From Prunella strophiata (Eukaryota; Chordata; Aves; Passeriformes; Prunellidae), in contig JAZBQD010000015.1 in assembly GCA_036583965.1 (NCBI GenBank), forward strand, positions 23,775,310 through 23,839,309: a DNA stretch of 64,000 nt, given 5' to 3'. Below, piece after piece: positions 63,427 to 64,000 of this stretch. Both the position numbers and the translations under genes were made by a program. The number at the start of each line of letters is the position of its first letter. Position 1 is the stretch's first letter. Below the pieces are notes generated by a model. The model saw only the letters and a program-made list of their open reading frames with translations, ran no database searches and was not told where the DNA came from.

Positions 63427-64000
63427 TGTTGTCATGGGCTGACCTAGGCTCAGTGGCAGGTGACCACCAAAGCTGCTCCATCACTCTGCCTCTCAGCAAG
63501 GATAGGGGAGAGAAAATATAATAAAAGGCTGATAGATTGAGATAAGGGCAAAGAAAGATCATTCACCAGTTACTCTCACAGGCAAAACAGACTTAGGGAA
63601 GTTAACTGAATTAATTACCAATCAAATCACAGCAGGATGAGAAATAAAACTGTATCTTATAAATAAAACCGTATCTTCCCCTCACACTTCCCTTCTTTCT
63701 GGGCTTCCCCCAGTTCTCTCTGCCTCCTTTCCCTTGCCAGTGCAAGGGGACAGGGAATAGAGGTTTATCACAGGTTGTCTCTCCTTCTTCATCAAGAGAA
63801 ACAACTCCTCACACTGTGCTTCTACTCCAGCATGGAATTCCTCCCATAGGAGTCTTCCACAAACTTCTCTAATGTGAATTCATCCCAATGGCTACAGTTC
63901 TTCACAAACAGCTTCAGAGTGGGTCCCTTCCATGGGGTACAGTCCTTCAGGAACAGGCTGCTCCAGGGTTGGTCCCCTGCAGGGTCCTCTCAGCAAACCT
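63427..64000 (-). mobile_element. ERV LTR, cut by the window end
   Basis: In minus-strand sense this is the 3' part of a common bird ERV LTR ending ...CCATGACAACA. The plus strand shows CACCAAAGCTGCTCCATCAC, GAGAGAAAATATAATAAAAG, AATTACCAATCAAATCACAG, GGACAGGGAATAGAGG and then repeated modules of the form CTCCAGCNTGG...CCTTC(C/T)A(T/C)G up to the window end. That order fits the recalled family, whose full LTR is about 1 kb, so several hundred bases should lie beyond 64000. It is the same family as the decayed copy at 5180-5561, which lacks much of this part. Whether a viral interior follows cannot be seen. Confidence 0.85.

Overview
This window looks like nuclear DNA from a bird, most likely a songbird. 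It carries 5'-truncated CR1 LINE tails with the avian-type 3' sequence, LTRs I recognise as bird endogenous-retrovirus (ERV) families, mostly AT-rich unique sequence, and no bacterial-style gene layout. No open reading frame encodes a protein I recognise. The only very long frames lie inside a tandem repeat and are artefacts. I found no convincing exon, rRNA, tRNA or CRISPR array. The window reads as a gene-poor intergenic stretch or a very large intron.

Layout: 1-4.5 kb is unique AT-rich DNA with a small CpG-containing patch near 4.0 kb. An old CR1 tail (4.98-5.10 kb) and a decayed ERV LTR (5.18-5.56 kb) follow. A CR1 reverse-transcriptase fossil lies at 9.0-9.5 kb. At 10.89-12.10 kb one solo LTR is split by a second solo LTR, with a perfect 6-bp target duplication around the inner element. 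A second copy of the inner LTR family lies in the opposite orientation at 24.03-24.70 kb and has grown a (TTC)n tract. At 27.4-28.2 kb an ancient L2/CR1-like reverse-transcriptase fossil is followed by a CR1 3' end. Another CR1 tail is at 36.4-36.7 kb. Traces of old amniote repeats occur near 4.5, 38.0, 42.2 and 54.5 kb. From 38 to 60 kb the sequence is mostly unique and AT-rich, and several stretches read like conserved non-coding elements (near 44.4, 47.9, 50.6, 55.7 and 59.9 kb).

The most striking object is the composite satellite at 60,288-62,213. It has 87 head-to-tail copies of an 18-bp unit with no difference that I could see, then a hexamer block, seven more 18-bp copies, and a second hexamer block. 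Both hexamer blocks share a 34-bp higher-order period. A CR1 tail (62.57-63.08 kb) and the start of an antisense ERV LTR (63.43 kb to the window end) close the window.

There is no gene network to describe. The content is transposon history, simple-repeat growth and possible cis-regulatory DNA. Family assignments come from recalled consensus features and from comparing copies within the window; no database search was possible.
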